Positions 1 through 6,862 of a stretch of 42,267 nucleotides of DNA are shown here, piece after piece (positions within the stretch are counted from its first letter, which is position 1; every line of letters starts with the position of its first letter). The translations under genes and the position numbers were made by a program. A model generated the notes under the pieces. That model worked only from the letters and a program-made list of their open reading frames with translations, made no database searches and was not told where the DNA came from. This DNA comes from an uncultured Christensenella sp. (lineage in GTDB: Bacteria; Bacillota; Clostridia; Christensenellales; UBA3700), in NCBI GenBank assembly GCA_910584635.1, contig CAJUBA010000013.1, positions 1 through 42,267 of the forward strand, read 5' to 3'.

Positions 1-143
1 TATTTCGACTTCGCTTCGCTCCGCTCAATATGACGGGAGAGTTTACAAAGTTAGTATACTTATATATAACTATATTTTAATAAGATTAAGACTCTAAACT
101 ATAACAACAAATATATTAAAATATAAGTGGAACTTTGAATAGT

Positions 144-176
144 AAATAAAATAACAGTCAGGCAAGCCAAACTGTT
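144..176 (-). terminator. Intrinsic terminator of the V-ATPase operon
   Basis: On the minus strand AACAGT pairs with ACTGTT (153-158 with 171-176), with a second inner GGC/GCC pair, and is followed by an ATTTTATTT tract (plus 144-152). It lies 47 bases past the last gene of the V-ATPase cluster, so it probably ends that transcript. The remaining bases of 1-222 are AT-rich and hold no gene that I can see. Confidence 0.6.
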
Positions 177-222
177 TAATGAGATAAAAATTATTTTAAT
201 TGATATAATAATCCATTGAATT

Positions 223-432
223 CTATAAATATCCGATTCCGTTTGATTGAGGAGCGCACATTTTTAGCGACAGTATAAGCGCTATCATAACCCACAGGAC
301 AATTCCGTAAAAAATAGAAGTTTTGAAAGACTTTTTATAATCTTCATTTTTTACGACAAAAACCATGACTATAGCAAGCGGCGGCAACAACACTCCTGCC
401 AAAAAACATAGATCTTTCAACGTTTTTGACAT
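223..432 (-). CDS. Small two-helix membrane protein downstream of ntpD
   Basis: A 69-residue protein of unknown function. It shows two hydrophobic segments, roughly residues 8-27 (with an LLPPLA stretch) and 41-57, separated by a short charged loop (KNEDYKKSFK), so it is probably an inner-membrane hairpin. The LPPLA motif recalls the Pmp3/YqaE stress-peptide family, but the rest does not match well enough to assign it. Its ATG overlaps the ntpD stop codon by one base (TAATG), so it is translationally coupled to ntpD. It occupies the place where Enterococcus hirae has the small ntpH gene at the end of the Na+-ATPase operon; I see this as positional similarity, not demonstrated homology. It could be an assembly factor or simply a passenger. 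Confidence 0.6.
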   Translation of the reverse strand: MSKTLKDLCFLAGVLLPPLAIVMVFVVKNEDYKKSFKTSIFYGIVLWVMIALILSLKMCAPQSNGIGYL

Positions 433-1070
433 TATGCGTCCTCCTTCTTAATCAAAGATTTTACTTTTACTAAACGGACAATGTTGCTACGCTCGTTCTC
501 ATCAAGTTTCATTGTGATAAACTTTATCGTTTCTTGAAGTTGAGGTATCATTACGTATTCCAACGCGTTTACTCTTCTTCTATTCTTCTCTATTTCAATA
601 GCAAGCATATTGCAAGTTTTTTCTACTTCCGCCAGTTTTACCATTTTTTCCAACATACCGCCCATTACTTCTATCGAACTGTCCAATTCTGCCGTAACAG
701 AGGAAAATGAATAGGGATATTTATCTTTACTGTCGCTTTGCTTAACCTTTATTACCGGAACTACTACGCTCATTACGTTTTGCGAGTCCATTTCGAGTTT
801 TACCGTTCTTGCAGGCATAGCGACCGCTTCTTGAACTATAGCGTCGTCGCTGACCGCCTTTGCGACAATAAAAGTCGTGAGGGCGGAAGAAAGTTCTTTC
901 TCTACCTGCTCTCTCAATCTCTTATTCTCTTTGGCGTACTCCATAAATCTACGTATCATTTCGTCGGATTTATCTTTGAGCAACTTATGTCCTCTCTCTG
1001 CGGTCTTTAATCTGGTTTTCAGCCTTTTCAATTCCATTCGAGTAGGATTTACCTGTAATCTTCCTGCCAT
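432..1070 (-). CDS. ntpD: V-type ATP synthase subunit D (central rotor stalk)
   Basis: Subunit D forms the long antiparallel coiled-coil rotor that sits inside the A3B3 head and couples ATP hydrolysis to rotation of the membrane ring. The 212-residue length is normal. The N-terminus (VNPTRMELKRLKTRLKTAERG) and the C-terminal RRVNALEYVMIPQL segment are hallmarks of the family, and the ends are heptad-rich. Unlike the other subunits, which are packed within a few bases of each other, ntpD is separated from ntpB by 203 bases that contain a probable promoter and two palindromic operators, so it may be transcribed or tuned separately. An AAGGCAAGG ribosome site precedes the ATG. The small membrane gene follows with a one-base overlap. 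Confidence 0.95.
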   Translation of the reverse strand: MAGRLQVNPTRMELKRLKTRLKTAERGHKLLKDKSDEMIRRFMEYAKENKRLREQVEKELSSALTTFIVAKAVSDDAIVQEAVAMPARTVKLEMDSQNVMSVVVPVIKVKQSDSKDKYPYSFSSVTAELDSSIEVMGGMLEKMVKLAEVEKTCNMLAIEIEKNRRRVNALEYVMIPQLQETIKFITMKLDENERSNIVRLVKVKSLIKKEDA

Positions 1071-1090
1071 AGCCTTGCCTTACGCTTATT

Positions 1091-1126
1091 TTTATATGTT
1101 ATCTTTTTTACTGAACAATGTTCAGT
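1091..1126 (-). promoter_or_regulatory. Probable ntpD promoter overlapped by a TetR-type palindrome
   Basis: A perfect 17-base palindrome (ACTGAACAnTGTTCAGT, 1110-1126) lies 40 bases upstream of ntpD. Its right half on the minus strand, TTGTTC (1113-1118), is correctly placed as a -35 hexamer: 16 bases further is TATAAA (plus 1091-1096). A repressor bound here would block the promoter. The core TGAACAnTGTTCA is identical to the site at the promoter of the TetR gene at 15797-16369. The promoter and regulator pairing are inference from sequence only. Confidence 0.5.
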
Positions 1127-1234
1127 TTTGTTATTTCTCGCTTATTTAAGCGTTTTTACGTCCACCGACTGCATATTTATATCGAATTTTCTTATAAGTC
1201 GTCGACGTCATAATCTATTAGATTTTATCTGATT

Positions 1235-1276
1235 CTTTATAATATATTATAAAGACTTGCATTTGAACAAAGTTCA
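1235..1276 (-). promoter_or_regulatory. Second TGAACA-type operator and a 20-base palindrome after ntpB
   Basis: TGAACAaAGTTCA (1264-1276), an almost perfect copy of the operator at 1112-1124, overlaps the ntpB stop codon. As at the first site, TTGTTC on the minus strand could serve as a -35, with TATATT (plus 1241-1246) 18 bases on. The -10 region is itself a perfect 20-base palindrome, CTTTATAATATATTATAAAG (1235-1254). The two operator centres are about 152 bases apart, a distance that would allow looping. Function is not shown by sequence. Confidence 0.4.
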
Positions 1277-2677
1277 GTTTTCTTTTTCCGCTTCTAATTT
1301 TGCCTTTATAGGATCGTAGTACTGCTCCAAATGCTTATCTTTGATACGTTTCATTTCAGATCTTGGAAGAAGCGCAAGCAATTCCCAACCTATTTGCAAA
1401 GTTTCTTCGATACTTCTATTGGTATAGAAACCTTGATTGATATATCTCTTCTCAAACTCTTCCGCAAAGTACGCGTACTGTCTATCCAGCGGAGTCAAAG
1501 CCGCGTCGCCGAGAATAGCGGAAAGTTCTTTACACTCTTTACCTCTTGCGTAAGCGGAGAACAACTGGTTCATGTTTCCCGAGTGATCGTCTCTGGTCTT
1601 TCCTTCGCCGATACCTTTCTGTTTAAGACGGCTTAGCGACGGCAATACGTCTATCGGAGGGGTCATACCTTTCTTATTCAGTTCTTTACTGAATATTATC
1701 TGACCTTCGGTTATATATCCCGTCAAGTCGGGAATAGGATGGGTTTTGTCGTCTTCAGGCATCGTCAAAATAGGAATTTGAGTTATACTGCCTTCTTTAC
1801 CCAATATTCTTCCCGCTCTTTCGTACATTGTCGCAAGGTCGGTGTACAGATAACCGGGATAACCTCTTCTGCCGGGAACTTCTTTTCTTGCCGACGATAC
1901 TTCTCTTAGCGCTTCGCAATAATTGGTTATATCGGTCATTATTACCAAGACGTGCATTCCCTTTTCAAAAGCAAGATATTCGGCTGCAGTAAGCGCCATT
2001 TTAGGCGTCGCTATTCTTTCTACGGCGGGATCGTTTGCAAGGTTGATAAACATTACCGCTCTTTCTATAGCGCCCGTCTTTCTGAAATCCTGCATGAAGA
2101 ATTCCGCTTCTTCATAGGTTATGCCCATAGCGGCGAATACTACTGCAAATTTACTGTCGCTTCCAAGTACTTTAGCCTGTCTTGCTATTTGAGCGGCAAG
2201 TTCCGCATGAGGAAGTCCCGACATTGAAAATACGGGCAATTTCTGACCTCTTACAAGCGTATTCAATCCGTCGATTGCCGAAATACCCGTCTGAATAAAT
2301 TCGTTGGGGAAATTTCTTGCGGCGGGGTTTATAGGCTTGCCGTTGATATCAAGTTTCTTTTCGGGAATAATAGGCGCTCCGCCGTCTTTGGGGTTACCCA
2401 TTCCGTCAAAAATACGTCCCAACATATCTTCCGATACTGCAAGTTCCAAACTTCTACCCAAAAATCTTGCTTTTGAAGTAGACATCTGAATTCCCTGCGC
2501 GCCTTCGAAAAGTTGAACCAAAGCCTTATCTCTGTTGACTTCGAGAACTTTTCCTCTTCTGATAGAACCGTCCGCTCCGCTTATCTCTACAAGTTCGTCA
2601 TAAGCGACTCCCGCGACGCCGTCGACCAACATAAGCGGTCCGACTATTTCTCTGATAGATTTATATTCTTTCAACAT
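1274..2677 (-). CDS. ntpB: V-type ATP synthase subunit B (non-catalytic nucleotide-binding subunit)
   Basis: Subunit B alternates with subunit A in the A3B3 hexamer and contributes to the catalytic interfaces without its own P-loop. The 467-residue length is typical. Visible family features are the N-terminal beta-barrel (EYKSIREIVGPLMLVDGV), the GRIFDGMGNPKDGG segment, the degenerate P-loop region (GQKLPVFSMSGLPHAELAAQIARQ) and the VIMTDITNYCEALREVS and RRGYPGYLYTDLATMYERAGR blocks that contact nucleotide across the interface. An AGGAG site seven bases before the ATG supports the start. The gene follows ntpA by 13 bases and its TGA lies inside the second TGAACA-type palindrome. Confidence 0.97.
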   Translation of the reverse strand: MLKEYKSIREIVGPLMLVDGVAGVAYDELVEISGADGSIRRGKVLEVNRDKALVQLFEGAQGIQMSTSKARFLGRSLELAVSEDMLGRIFDGMGNPKDGGAPIIPEKKLDINGKPINPAARNFPNEFIQTGISAIDGLNTLVRGQKLPVFSMSGLPHAELAAQIARQAKVLGSDSKFAVVFAAMGITYEEAEFFMQDFRKTGAIERAVMFINLANDPAVERIATPKMALTAAEYLAFEKGMHVLVIMTDITNYCEALREVSSARKEVPGRRGYPGYLYTDLATMYERAGRILGKEGSITQIPILTMPEDDKTHPIPDLTGYITEGQIIFSKELNKKGMTPPIDVLPSLSRLKQKGIGEGKTRDDHSGNMNQLFSAYARGKECKELSAILGDAALTPLDRQYAYFAEEFEKRYINQGFYTNRSIEETLQIGWELLALLPRSEMKRIKDKHLEQYYDPIKAKLEAEKEN

Positions 2678-2690
2678 ATTCGCAGTCTCC

Positions 2691-4451
2691 TTAATCTACA
2701 AAAGCAAGTTTGTCGAGTTGCTCGACCATTGCTTTGCGTATATCGTCGAATTTTGATATTTCCTTTTCGGGGATATATTTCATTCTTCCTATCGCCTCTC
2801 TTGCTTCGATAGCGATAATATCGTCAAAATCCGCGCCCTTTATCAACGCGTCTTTACTGCATTTATAACATTCAAGTATCAAATCAAGCATTTTGAACTG
2901 TTTTTCCAAACTTGCGTAAGTATCTACGTCGTCAAACGCATCCTGTTGGAGATAGTCTTCTCTTATTGACTTTGCTGTTTCCATTGTAAGTCTGTCTTCA
3001 TAACTCAAAGCGTCTACTCCGACAAGTCTTACGATTTCGTCCAAATTTGCTTCTTCTTGCAAAATCGTCATCGCTTGCTGACGGTTATCGTTCCATTTTC
3101 TATCGGAATTCGCTCCGTACCATTCGCCCAGTCTTTCTACGTAAAGCGAATAACTCTGCAACCAGTCTATTGACGGGAAATGACGTCTGTACGCAAGAGA
3201 TGAACTCAATCCCCAGAATACTTTGACGATTCTCAAAGTAGCCTGCGTAACAGGTTCGGACAAATCTCCGCCCGGAGGCGATACCGCGCTGATAGCGGTA
3301 ACAGAACCCGTACGTTCTTCGTTTCCGAGAGTATTTACGATACCCGAACGCTCATAATAACTAGCAAGTCTTGAAGCAAGATAGGCGGGATAACCTTCGT
3401 CTCCGGGCATTTCTTCCAAACGGCTGGACATTTCTCTCAACGCCTCCGCCCAACGGGAAGAAGAATCCGCCATTATCGCAACATTATATCCCATATCTCT
3501 GAAATATTCCGCTATGGTTATTCCGGTATACATTGACGCTTCGCGCGCCGCCACAGGCATATCGGAAGTATTGGCGATAAGCACCGTCCTTTTCATCAGC
3601 GGTTCGCCCGTCTTTGGGTCGACAAGTTCGGGGAACTCGTTCAAAACGTCCGTCATTTCGTTTCCGCGCTCGCCGCAACCTACGTACACTATAATATCCG
3701 CGTCCGACCACTTTGCAAGTTGGTGCTGAACTACGGTCTTTCCGCTTCCGAAAGGTCCGGGTATACAAGCCGCTCCGCCTTTGGCAACAGGGAAAAACGT
3801 ATCGATAGATCTTTGTCCCGTAACCAACGGCGCGACGGGATACATTTTGCTTTTGAACGGTCTGCCTTTTCTGACAGCCCATTTTTGATACATTTTGACC
3901 TTAACGTCGCCTTTTTTGGTAGTGATTACGCAAATTACGTCGTCAATAGTATGTTCGCCGCTTTTGATGGATTTTATCTTTCCTTCCACGTCTACGGGAA
4001 CCATAATTCTATGCTCGACAACTTTCGTTTCCTGAACAACGCCCAATATATCGCCGCCGACTACGTCGTCGCCGACCTTTTTACGAGGTTGAAAATCCCA
4101 AAGTTTGCTGTGGTCAAGCGCAGGCATTTCAACGCCTCTGCCTATTCTGTCGCCGGTGGCTTCGACAAGTTTCGTAAGCGGTCTTTGAATACCGTCGTAA
4201 ATACCTTCGATAATACCCGGTCCGAGTTCTACGCTCAAAGGCGCGTTTGTAGATACGACTTTTTCGCCGGTACCCAAACCGCTCGTTTCTTCGTAAACCT
4301 GAATAGACGCTTTATCGTCGCGCAGTTCGATTATTTCGCCGATAAGGTTTTTATCGCTAACTCTTACGACGTCGAACATCTTGCAATTCCGCATGCCTTC
4401 CGCTACTATAAGCGGACCGGAAACTTTGATAACTTTTCCTACTTCTTGCAT
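2691..4451 (-). CDS. ntpA: V-type ATP synthase catalytic subunit A
   Basis: The ATP-hydrolysing subunit of the V1 head. The Walker A motif GPFGSGKT is at about residues 232-239 of this start, followed by the CGERGNEMTDVL block that carries the catalytic glutamate. The family-specific non-homologous insertion lies before the P-loop at about residues 110-200. The length of 586 residues is normal. A reading frame extends six bases further to a TTG codon, but the ATG at 4451 has GGAAGA at a suitable distance and leaves only two bases after the ntpF stop, so I prefer it. It sits between ntpF and ntpB, as in other bacterial V-ATPase operons. Confidence 0.96.
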   Translation of the reverse strand: MQEVGKVIKVSGPLIVAEGMRNCKMFDVVRVSDKNLIGEIIELRDDKASIQVYEETSGLGTGEKVVSTNAPLSVELGPGIIEGIYDGIQRPLTKLVEATGDRIGRGVEMPALDHSKLWDFQPRKKVGDDVVGGDILGVVQETKVVEHRIMVPVDVEGKIKSIKSGEHTIDDVICVITTKKGDVKVKMYQKWAVRKGRPFKSKMYPVAPLVTGQRSIDTFFPVAKGGAACIPGPFGSGKTVVQHQLAKWSDADIIVYVGCGERGNEMTDVLNEFPELVDPKTGEPLMKRTVLIANTSDMPVAAREASMYTGITIAEYFRDMGYNVAIMADSSSRWAEALREMSSRLEEMPGDEGYPAYLASRLASYYERSGIVNTLGNEERTGSVTAISAVSPPGGDLSEPVTQATLRIVKVFWGLSSSLAYRRHFPSIDWLQSYSLYVERLGEWYGANSDRKWNDNRQQAMTILQEEANLDEIVRLVGVDALSYEDRLTMETAKSIREDYLQQDAFDDVDTYASLEKQFKMLDLILECYKCSKDALIKGADFDDIIAIEAREAIGRMKYIPEKEISKFDDIRKAMVEQLDKLAFVD

Positions 4452-4453
4452 AA

Positions 4454-4780
4454 TCAATCTTCCTTATTAAACAAAATATCTGTGCCGATAGCCCTTTCCA
4501 CGTCGGCTTTTATTCCCCTCATACCGTAACCGTTACTTTTTGCAGACGTGGGTATGGGTATAATAGCCGGATAGGCTTTCGTCTTATACTTTGCGAGCAA
4601 ACCGTCCATTTGCTCAGCCAAATTTTCCGTAATAAATATAACCGAGTAGTTTTTTGCCAACTTTTTCAAGAGTTTTTCGCCCTCTTCCTTAGTATCCGCG
4701 CAAAAAACTTCCATACTTATCGCCTTGAAAGCCAATATCAAATCTTTATCGCCGATTACCGCTATCTTGCCTTCACGCAT
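4454..4780 (-). CDS. ntpF: V-type ATP synthase subunit F
   Basis: A 108-residue Rossmann-like subunit that binds the D rotor and forms the central axle; it is named NtpG in Enterococcus hirae. Visible support is the N-terminal GKIAVIGDKDLILAFKAI strand-helix, the SVIFITENLAEQM strand in the middle and the AIIPIPTS motif followed by a C-terminal helix, all typical of the ATP-synt_F family. Its start overlaps the end of ntpC by 8 bases and its stop is two bases before the ntpA start, so it is translationally coupled on both sides. Confidence 0.93.
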   Translation of the reverse strand: MREGKIAVIGDKDLILAFKAISMEVFCADTKEEGEKLLKKLAKNYSVIFITENLAEQMDGLLAKYKTKAYPAIIPIPTSAKSNGYGMRGIKADVERAIGTDILFNKED

Positions 4781-5732
4781 ACAGTTCCCTCAGTCTTGCT
4801 TTTATTATGTCCTTATCGACATCGTTTTTGAGAAGAATACATATCATTCTCACTATTTTTATCTCTATTTTTTTCGCCGTATAAAATCCCGCTATCGGAG
4901 CGACGGAAAAAATATCGTTGCGTTTTTCTTTGAAAATATCCAACAGAGCGTTGTCCCACTCTCTTTCAAACGCTATCATATCGTCCGCTCTCAACGCTTC
5001 GCTGAAACGGGAATATGACGTATACGCGAGTTTTTCTGCAACATCCGTCTGGAAAAAACTCGCATCCAACGCGCCGCCGTCAATAAAACATTCTTTGAAT
5101 ATCTCGGGCGCGTCGATTTTTTTGCATCTTACATAAGTAGATATATTAGACAAATCTATATTTGTCTGCCAATACTTCTTAATTGACGAATCGCACTTTT
5201 TGAACGTCGCGACGATTTCTTTATAGCATGCTTTATCCAAAGTCGAATCTATAAATCTAGGGGAAGTATTGCCGTTTGCGCGAGCGCTGTCTATCGTTTC
5301 CAAAGACTTTCTCATAATCTCGCTGAACGCGGAATAATCGTCGGCAAGCGTCTTTTCGCGCATTTCTTGGATATCAAGCATACCTTTGGGCATCAACATA
5401 AAGTCTACGCTTTCAAGTCGCATATACTTTCCCTTGACTATCGCTTTGAGATTGTGATAATCGTTTTTGATAAGAAAACTTTCCATGCCGACGCCTTTAG
5501 GCATAGCGTCAAGCATAAATTCGCTTATTCTTCTGTCTTCCGCCTGCAAAAGCGTTTCGTAATCGTTGCCTTCTATTAAAATCCCGCCGCCGTACGAACT
5601 TTCAAGCAAAATCTTTATCCCCTCTTCAAGCGAGTCTGCGTACGCCATGCGTACGATTTTCTCGTTTGTCAAAAAGGAATTTTCCATTGCCTTTACTCTT
5701 GCGTTTGAATAGACCAGACTGTTGTTTGCCAT
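4773..5732 (-). CDS. ntpC: V-type ATP synthase subunit C (d subunit, central socket)
   Basis: Subunit C (equivalent to eukaryotic subunit d) connects the rotor axle to the K ring. The 319 residues are mostly helical, with recognisable family segments near the N-terminus (NSLVYSNARVKAMENSFLT), the YHNLKAIVKGKYM block in the middle that occurs in V-ATPase C/AC39 proteins, and a C-terminal PIAGFYTAKKIEIKIVRMI region. It is in the expected order between E and F, starting three bases after the ntpE stop. No strong ribosome site is visible, consistent with translational coupling. Confidence 0.92.
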   Translation of the reverse strand: MANNSLVYSNARVKAMENSFLTNEKIVRMAYADSLEEGIKILLESSYGGGILIEGNDYETLLQAEDRRISEFMLDAMPKGVGMESFLIKNDYHNLKAIVKGKYMRLESVDFMLMPKGMLDIQEMREKTLADDYSAFSEIMRKSLETIDSARANGNTSPRFIDSTLDKACYKEIVATFKKCDSSIKKYWQTNIDLSNISTYVRCKKIDAPEIFKECFIDGGALDASFFQTDVAEKLAYTSYSRFSEALRADDMIAFEREWDNALLDIFKEKRNDIFSVAPIAGFYTAKKIEIKIVRMICILLKNDVDKDIIKARLRELYA

Positions 5733-5735
5733 AGA

Positions 5736-6323
5736 TTACCGTTCGCCCCCGAACAAGATCTCCACGACCTTGCTTTCGATTTTTTCTCTTACGCCTTCAA
5801 GTTCCAAATCCAAAGTAAGATTCTTGTCGTAATTTTTTCCGACAAGCATTACTCCGCCTTTGAAATCTCCGAATTCGGCGCTAAGCGTTAGTTTCTTGCC
5901 CGTCTTTTTGGAAACGTCGCCGATGAATTTCTTAGTAATGACTTTGGAATCGCGTTCGCATATCACTACTTCGTCGCCGTCTTCGCAACAAGCGCTAATC
6001 ATACTCTCGACAAGCGCAAGATAGTCTTTTTTATCGGATGATATTACTTCAGTCGCTTCGTCGAAGATTTTGTTTATCAAATCTTTTTTCGCATTGAGAA
6101 GAAGTTTTTTGCAATCGAGATTAGCAACTACTTCGCTGCGCGAAAGAGCGTCATTGTATAGCGACTCCGCTTTCCCTGCGTTTTCGTCTTCGAATTTCTC
6201 AATTTCCTTTTTCGCTCTCGCAATTATCTGAGAAGCGGTTTCTTCCGCTTCCGAGATATTACATTGCGCCGCGATTTCGGCGTCGTCCGTTATTTTTTTG
6301 ATTATAGCGTCTTTATTGTTCAT
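5736..6323 (-). CDS. ntpE: V-type ATP synthase subunit E (peripheral stalk)
   Basis: A 195-residue peripheral stalk subunit that pairs with the small H/G subunit to hold the A3B3 head against torque. The N-terminal half is a charged, heptad-like helix (about residues 1-90, rich in Ala, Glu and Lys), and the C-terminal half has the mixed alpha/beta head with a FKGGVMLVGKNYDKNLTLDLELEG segment found in the vATP-synt_E family. It is placed between K and C as in other operons, ten bases from ntpK. Confidence 0.9.
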   Translation of the reverse strand: MNNKDAIIKKITDDAEIAAQCNISEAEETASQIIARAKKEIEKFEDENAGKAESLYNDALSRSEVVANLDCKKLLLNAKKDLINKIFDEATEVISSDKKDYLALVESMISACCEDGDEVVICERDSKVITKKFIGDVSKKTGKKLTLSAEFGDFKGGVMLVGKNYDKNLTLDLELEGVREKIESKVVEILFGGER

Positions 6324-6333
6324 AATCGACCTA

Positions 6334-6804
6334 TTACTTGATGAGGAACATTACGCCCAAGAATGAAATAAGAAGAGCGAGAAGCGCGTAAGTTTCTACC
6401 ATGACCGTCATAAGCAAGCCTTTACCGGACGCTTCGGGTCTTTTCGCAACCATCGCTATAGCGGCAGAAGCGCACTTGCCCTGATAGATACCCGATACAA
6501 GTCCTACGATAGCCATAGGCGCGCAAACCGCAACCATACCCCAGCCTTGCATCGTCGTCCACTCAGCGATACTGCCGCCAAGCAAACCGGCGCGCATGAA
6601 TACCATAAACGCTATGATAAGACCGTAGATACCTTGCGTACCAGGCAAAAGTTGCAAAAGCAAAACTTTACCGAATTTGCCCGGATCTTCGCTGGTTACG
6701 CCTGCCGCCGCCTGACCGGCAACGCCGACGCCGATTGCCGATCCGCAACCCGCCATCAACGCCGCAAGCGCCGCGCCAATCATTCCTATATAAACTCCGT
6801 TCAT
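6334..6804 (-). CDS. ntpK: V-type ATP synthase subunit K, probably Na+-binding rotor ring
   Basis: The 156-residue proteolipid has four membrane helices arranged as two hairpins, like Enterococcus hirae NtpK. The essential glutamate of the second hairpin is E137 (MVETYA). The residues that coordinate Na+ in the E. hirae ring are all matched: L53, T56, Q57 and Y60 (LLPGTQGIY) and Q108 (GIYQGK). Established work links this set to Na+ rather than H+ transport, so Na+ translocation is a reasonable inference. A strong AGGAGGT site seven bases before the ATG fits the need for many copies of this subunit per complex. A 58-base gap separates it from ntpI. Confidence 0.95.
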   Translation of the reverse strand: MNGVYIGMIGAALAALMAGCGSAIGVGVAGQAAAGVTSEDPGKFGKVLLLQLLPGTQGIYGLIIAFMVFMRAGLLGGSIAEWTTMQGWGMVAVCAPMAIVGLVSGIYQGKCASAAIAMVAKRPEASGKGLLMTVMVETYALLALLISFLGVMFLIK

Positions 6805-6862
6805 TATACCAACCTCCTGTGGTGTGTATTTTTTATCAACTGCGAGATTCGCAGATTTTGTC

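Noticed and set aside
3720..4529. 269-codon plus-strand frame opposite ntpA
   Set aside because: Antisense shadow of a clearly conserved gene; Phe/Arg/Tyr-rich composition unlike any protein family; no ribosome site.
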